64,000 nucleotides of DNA from Paraliobacillus sp044383835 (GTDB lineage: Bacteria; Bacillota; Bacilli; Bacillales; Amphibacillaceae): the NCBI RefSeq assembly GCF_044383835.1, contig NZ_JBISEP010000002.1:124001-188000 (forward strand), given 5' to 3'. The notes below the pieces were generated by a model that saw only the letters and a list, made by a program, of their open reading frames with translations, ran no database searches and had not been told where the DNA came from. A program made the translations under genes and the position numbers. The stretch's first letter is position 1, and each line of letters opens with the position of its first letter. Below are positions 61,654 through 64,000 of the stretch, piece by piece.

Positions 61654-62256
61654 GTGAAAGCATTGATTGTATTTGCCCACCCGAGAGAAGGAAGTTTTTC
61701 TCACGCATTATTGGAACGTATAACAAAAGCGTTAGAAGCGAAACAGTATGAAGTGAACGTGAGAGATTTGTATAAAATGAACTTCAACCCCTTACTTGAT
61801 GGACGTGATATGATTCATATTGAGAACGGTACATTTGTAAGAGAAAACGAAACTTTTCCAGAAGACGTACTAAAAGAAATGCAATATATGCTTGAAAGTG
61901 ATCTATATATCTATATCTTTCCTAGCTGGTGGAACGGCATGCCTGCTATCATGAAAGGATATATTGATCGCGTATTTCAACATGGCTTTGCTTATAGTTT
62001 TGAAGATGATGAAGCAAAGAAGCGCTTTAAAGGAAAACGTGCATTATTCTTCACCCCAACAGGACAACCGCAACAAATTGATGGAAAAGAAAATCCTTTA
62101 CTAGCCCCAATTCGCACACTAACCTCCGGGTGGTTGTTTAACGGGAACAGCGTTGAAGTCATTGACCATATTTTTTATGGAAAAGTTCCTTATTTAACAA
62201 GAGTTGAACTCGAGTTATACTTGCAAGATGCTGAGGAACGAATAAAAGCAGTTTAG
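61654..62256 (+). CDS. NAD(P)H-dependent oxidoreductase, flavodoxin fold (NQO1-like)
   Basis: A 200-residue quinone reductase of the flavodoxin-like fold 2 family (ALIVFAHPREGSFSHALLER, VRDLYKMNFNPLL, YIFPSWWNGMPAIMKGYIDR, VFQHGFAY). It is a different branch from the MdaB-like protein at 33 kb. It likely reduces quinones or electrophiles with NAD(P)H. The GTG start follows AAGGAG. Confidence 0.9.
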   Translation: MKALIVFAHPREGSFSHALLERITKALEAKQYEVNVRDLYKMNFNPLLDGRDMIHIENGTFVRENETFPEDVLKEMQYMLESDLYIYIFPSWWNGMPAIMKGYIDRVFQHGFAYSFEDDEAKKRFKGKRALFFTPTGQPQQIDGKENPLLAPIRTLTSGWLFNGNSVEVIDHIFYGKVPYLTRVELELYLQDAEERIKAV

Positions 62257-62332
62257 ACTAGCATATAGGTAAAAAGATAGCAAAAATGTGACTATTAAAA
62301 AAGAATATTTTATGACATCTTTCAAGAAAGAA

Positions 62333-62360
62333 TTGACTGTGTAGTAATTGGTTCTATAAT
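62333..62360 (+). promoter_or_regulatory. Sigma-A promoter of the deacetylase operon
   Basis: TTGACT (62333-62338), 16 bp, TATAAT (62355-62360), 25 nt before the ATG. It probably drives the deacetylase-like gene and the NMT1-type lipoprotein gene 15 nt behind it. Confidence 0.7.
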
Positions 62361-62384
62361 CAATTGAGATAGGGAGGAATACAC

Positions 62385-63128
62385 ATGACATTTACAACTG
62401 TACTATACCATGAAATCAGAAAAGAAAAAGAGTTTAATCCAGACAATTCCTCACACATTGATGTGAAACAAGCATATGATGATATATTGCCATCCGCTTT
62501 GTTTGTTACGCTTGAGCAATTTGAAGAGCAAATGACTTATTTAAAGGATAACAACTTTCATACACTAACATTAAATGAAGTCAAAGATTTTTACATAAAG
62601 CAAACACCTATTCCTAAAAAGTCAATACTACTTACATTTGACGACTGTTTTCAATCAGTAAAAGAATATGCTTATCCAGTATTAAAAAAACATGGATTTC
62701 ATGCTGTTTCTTTTGTCGTAACAGGGTGGCTTCATGAAAACACAAAAACATTTAACCAAAAAAAATCAGTTTGTCTTTCCAAACAAGATCTAGAAGACAT
62801 GGAAGATGTATTTGAATACGCCAACCACACAGATGCATTTCACCAAAGAAAAAATGAGTCTGTCAGTCTTATAATGGAAGCTACAGACGAAGCTTTTGAA
62901 AAAGACTTAGCTTTATGTAACGAATATGTTCCGGTGAAAGACGTATTCGCCTATCCATTCGGACTATTCACAGATAGAAATGTATCCTTATTAAAACAAA
63001 ATGGATTTCATTTGGCATTCACTTGTGAAAATGGTAAAAACAACGAACATACAAATCCATTATTATTGAAAAGAAATGTGATACCGTACTTTTTAACGAT
63101 AGAACAATTTAAAGACATCGTAGACTAA
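62385..63128 (+). CDS. Polysaccharide deacetylase-family protein
   Basis: A 247-residue NodB-type carbohydrate esterase 4 domain protein. Motif 1 is LLTFDDCFQSV with both Asp residues; the metal motif 2 is replaced by NHTDAFHQ (His present, order not canonical); motif 3 region is FAYPFGLF. It has no signal peptide, unlike most cell-wall deacetylases, so it may act on a small cytosolic substrate. It is co-directional with the NMT1-like lipoprotein, 15 nt apart, under one promoter. GGGAGG precedes the ATG. Confidence 0.85.
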   Translation: MTFTTVLYHEIRKEKEFNPDNSSHIDVKQAYDDILPSALFVTLEQFEEQMTYLKDNNFHTLTLNEVKDFYIKQTPIPKKSILLTFDDCFQSVKEYAYPVLKKHGFHAVSFVVTGWLHENTKTFNQKKSVCLSKQDLEDMEDVFEYANHTDAFHQRKNESVSLIMEATDEAFEKDLALCNEYVPVKDVFAYPFGLFTDRNVSLLKQNGFHLAFTCENGKNNEHTNPLLLKRNVIPYFLTIEQFKDIVD

Positions 63129-63143
63129 GAAGGAGAAATACAA

Positions 63144-64000
63144 TTGAAACTAAAAATATTAAACTACCTATTCCTTGCATGCAGTATTTTTCTACTAGCA
63201 GCTTGTTCAAACAATGACACAGCTATTGATCAAACGACAGAGAATGAGAAAGAAAATGGTACTACACCAAGTGGTGAAACGTTTACCATTGGTACATTAC
63301 CAGCAGAAGCAGCACTCCCCATTATTTTGGCGGAAGAAAATGGCTACTTTGAAGAGTCAGGTGTGAATGTATCGATTAAAACATTTACTTCACCAAATGA
63401 TCGAAATGTTGCGCTACAAGCAAATGAATTAGATGCTGCTATCGGTGATGTTATGACAGCAGCCGCTTTTGTTGATAGAGGAATCAAACTTAAAATAACA
63501 TCAGACATTAATGAAGATTTTAAGATTTTATCTTCACCTAGTTCTGGCATTACAGATGTAAAAGGGTTAAATGGGAAAGATGTCTCTCTCGTTCCTAATT
63601 TTATTCTTGAATACATAATGGATGAAATTGCTGAGGCAAATGAGTTTAACTACAACATTGTTGAAATCCCTTCTTTTTCAGGTCGAGCAGAGGCTCTTCT
63701 ATCTAATCAAATTGACGGTGTTGTATTTACTGAACCTCAAGCTGGGATGTTAGTGCAACAAGGCGCACATTTATTAGCAAGCTCAAACGAAGCTAATATA
63801 AAAGGCGGGACTATTTTCTTTACAGAAGAAATGATACAAAACTATCCAGAAGATATAAAAGCTTTTTACACTGCTTATAACAAAGCAATTGATTATATGA
63901 ATGAAACCGACGCAAATAACTATGCTGATATTTTATCTACTTATCAATTCCCAGCGGCAATGAGTGACTATATTAATAATAAAGCAACGTCTTATACACA
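63144..64000 (+). CDS. NMT1/SsuA-like ABC transporter binding lipoprotein (3' end outside window)
   Basis: The first 285 residues of a solute-binding lipoprotein; the gene runs off the right edge. Signal peptide with lipobox LLAAC (Cys21). The domain is of the NMT1/SsuA/ThiY type (FTIGTLPAEAALPIILAEEN, LQANELDAAIGDVMTAAAFV, FSGRAEALLSNQIDGVVFTE). Members bind sulfonates, nitrate, taurine or thiamine precursors. The start is TTG, 8 nt after AAGGAG. A permease and ATPase are expected just beyond the window. Confidence 0.87.
   Translation, partial: MKLKILNYLFLACSIFLLAACSNNDTAIDQTTENEKENGTTPSGETFTIGTLPAEAALPIILAEENGYFEESGVNVSIKTFTSPNDRNVALQANELDAAIGDVMTAAAFVDRGIKLKITSDINEDFKILSSPSSGITDVKGLNGKDVSLVPNFILEYIMDEIAEANEFNYNIVEIPSFSGRAEALLSNQIDGVVFTEPQAGMLVQQGAHLLASSNEANIKGGTIFFTEEMIQNYPEDIKAFYTAYNKAIDYMNETDANNYADILSTYQFPAAMSDYINNKATSYT

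Noticed and set aside
1..64000. CRISPR arrays, tRNA or rRNA genes, complete insertion sequences
   Set aside because: No regularly spaced repeats, no cloverleaf with CCA end, no conserved rRNA blocks and no transposase-like proteins were seen. The repeat elements found lack coding capacity.

Overview
The window is a low-G+C Firmicute chromosome segment. Compact operons, strong AGGAGG-type ribosome binding sites, frequent TTG/GTG starts, and homologues of Bacillus subtilis genes (alaR-alaT, treP-treC-treR, mdxEFG, ypjP, bceRSAB) point to the family Bacillaceae. The gene set would suit a halotolerant soil or marine genus such as Oceanobacillus, Virgibacillus or Gracilibacillus, but the genus is inference. 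I see no rRNA, tRNA, CRISPR array, complete insertion sequence, integrase or prophage.

Layout. 1-5.1 kb: a partial MFS transporter, a CAP-domain lipoprotein, an orphan LuxR-type regulator with a degenerate receiver, an XRE regulator, a DUF421 membrane protein and a HesB-like protein. 5.1-14.3 kb: housekeeping genes (amidase, fhs, alaR-alaT, a methyltransferase, a DUF2268 protease-like protein, DUF1836, a hemolysin III-type membrane protein, a NusG-II protein). 15-19 kb: trehalose operon treP-treC-treR, with TreR operators and a CcpA (cre) site built into its promoter. 19-31 kb: an RNA methyltransferase, a possible type I toxin-antitoxin-like locus, a YpjP-like protein, a DsrE protein paired with a class V aminotransferase, an accessory patch with decayed genes (CPBP protease, TspO), a NUDIX hydrolase, an HTH/membrane protein pair, photolyase, and the divergent YeiH/LysR pair. 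31-34.2 kb: a TraB-family protein, a flavodoxin-like oxidoreductase, and a SAM-I (S-box) riboswitch in front of an unrecognised small gene.

34.5-39.2 kb: maltodextrin ABC transporter mdxEFG with its LacI-type regulator. It has no ATPase, so it probably shares an MsmX-like one. 39-44 kb: AbgT transporter, amino-acid binding lipoprotein, serC. 44-54 kb: a ketohexose PTS operon (hexose-phosphate kinase, EIIBC, EIIA, class II aldolase) downstream of an RpiR regulator, two redox genes and a separate class I fructose-bisphosphate aldolase. 54-59 kb: a complete Bce-type peptide-antibiotic sensing and resistance module. 59-64 kb: a tandem YibE/F pair, a MazG-like pyrophosphohydrolase, a quinone-reductase-like flavoprotein, a polysaccharide deacetylase-like protein and a partial NMT1-type lipoprotein.

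The most interesting signals are non-coding: the S-box before an orphan gene; a 307-bp element with inverted ends at 53.8 kb and a short relative at 0.85 kb; convergent terminators around an 11-residue ORF at 20.8-21.0 kb; several large palindromic operators; and an A9 tract that appears to have shifted the frame at the end of the FAD oxidoreductase gene.
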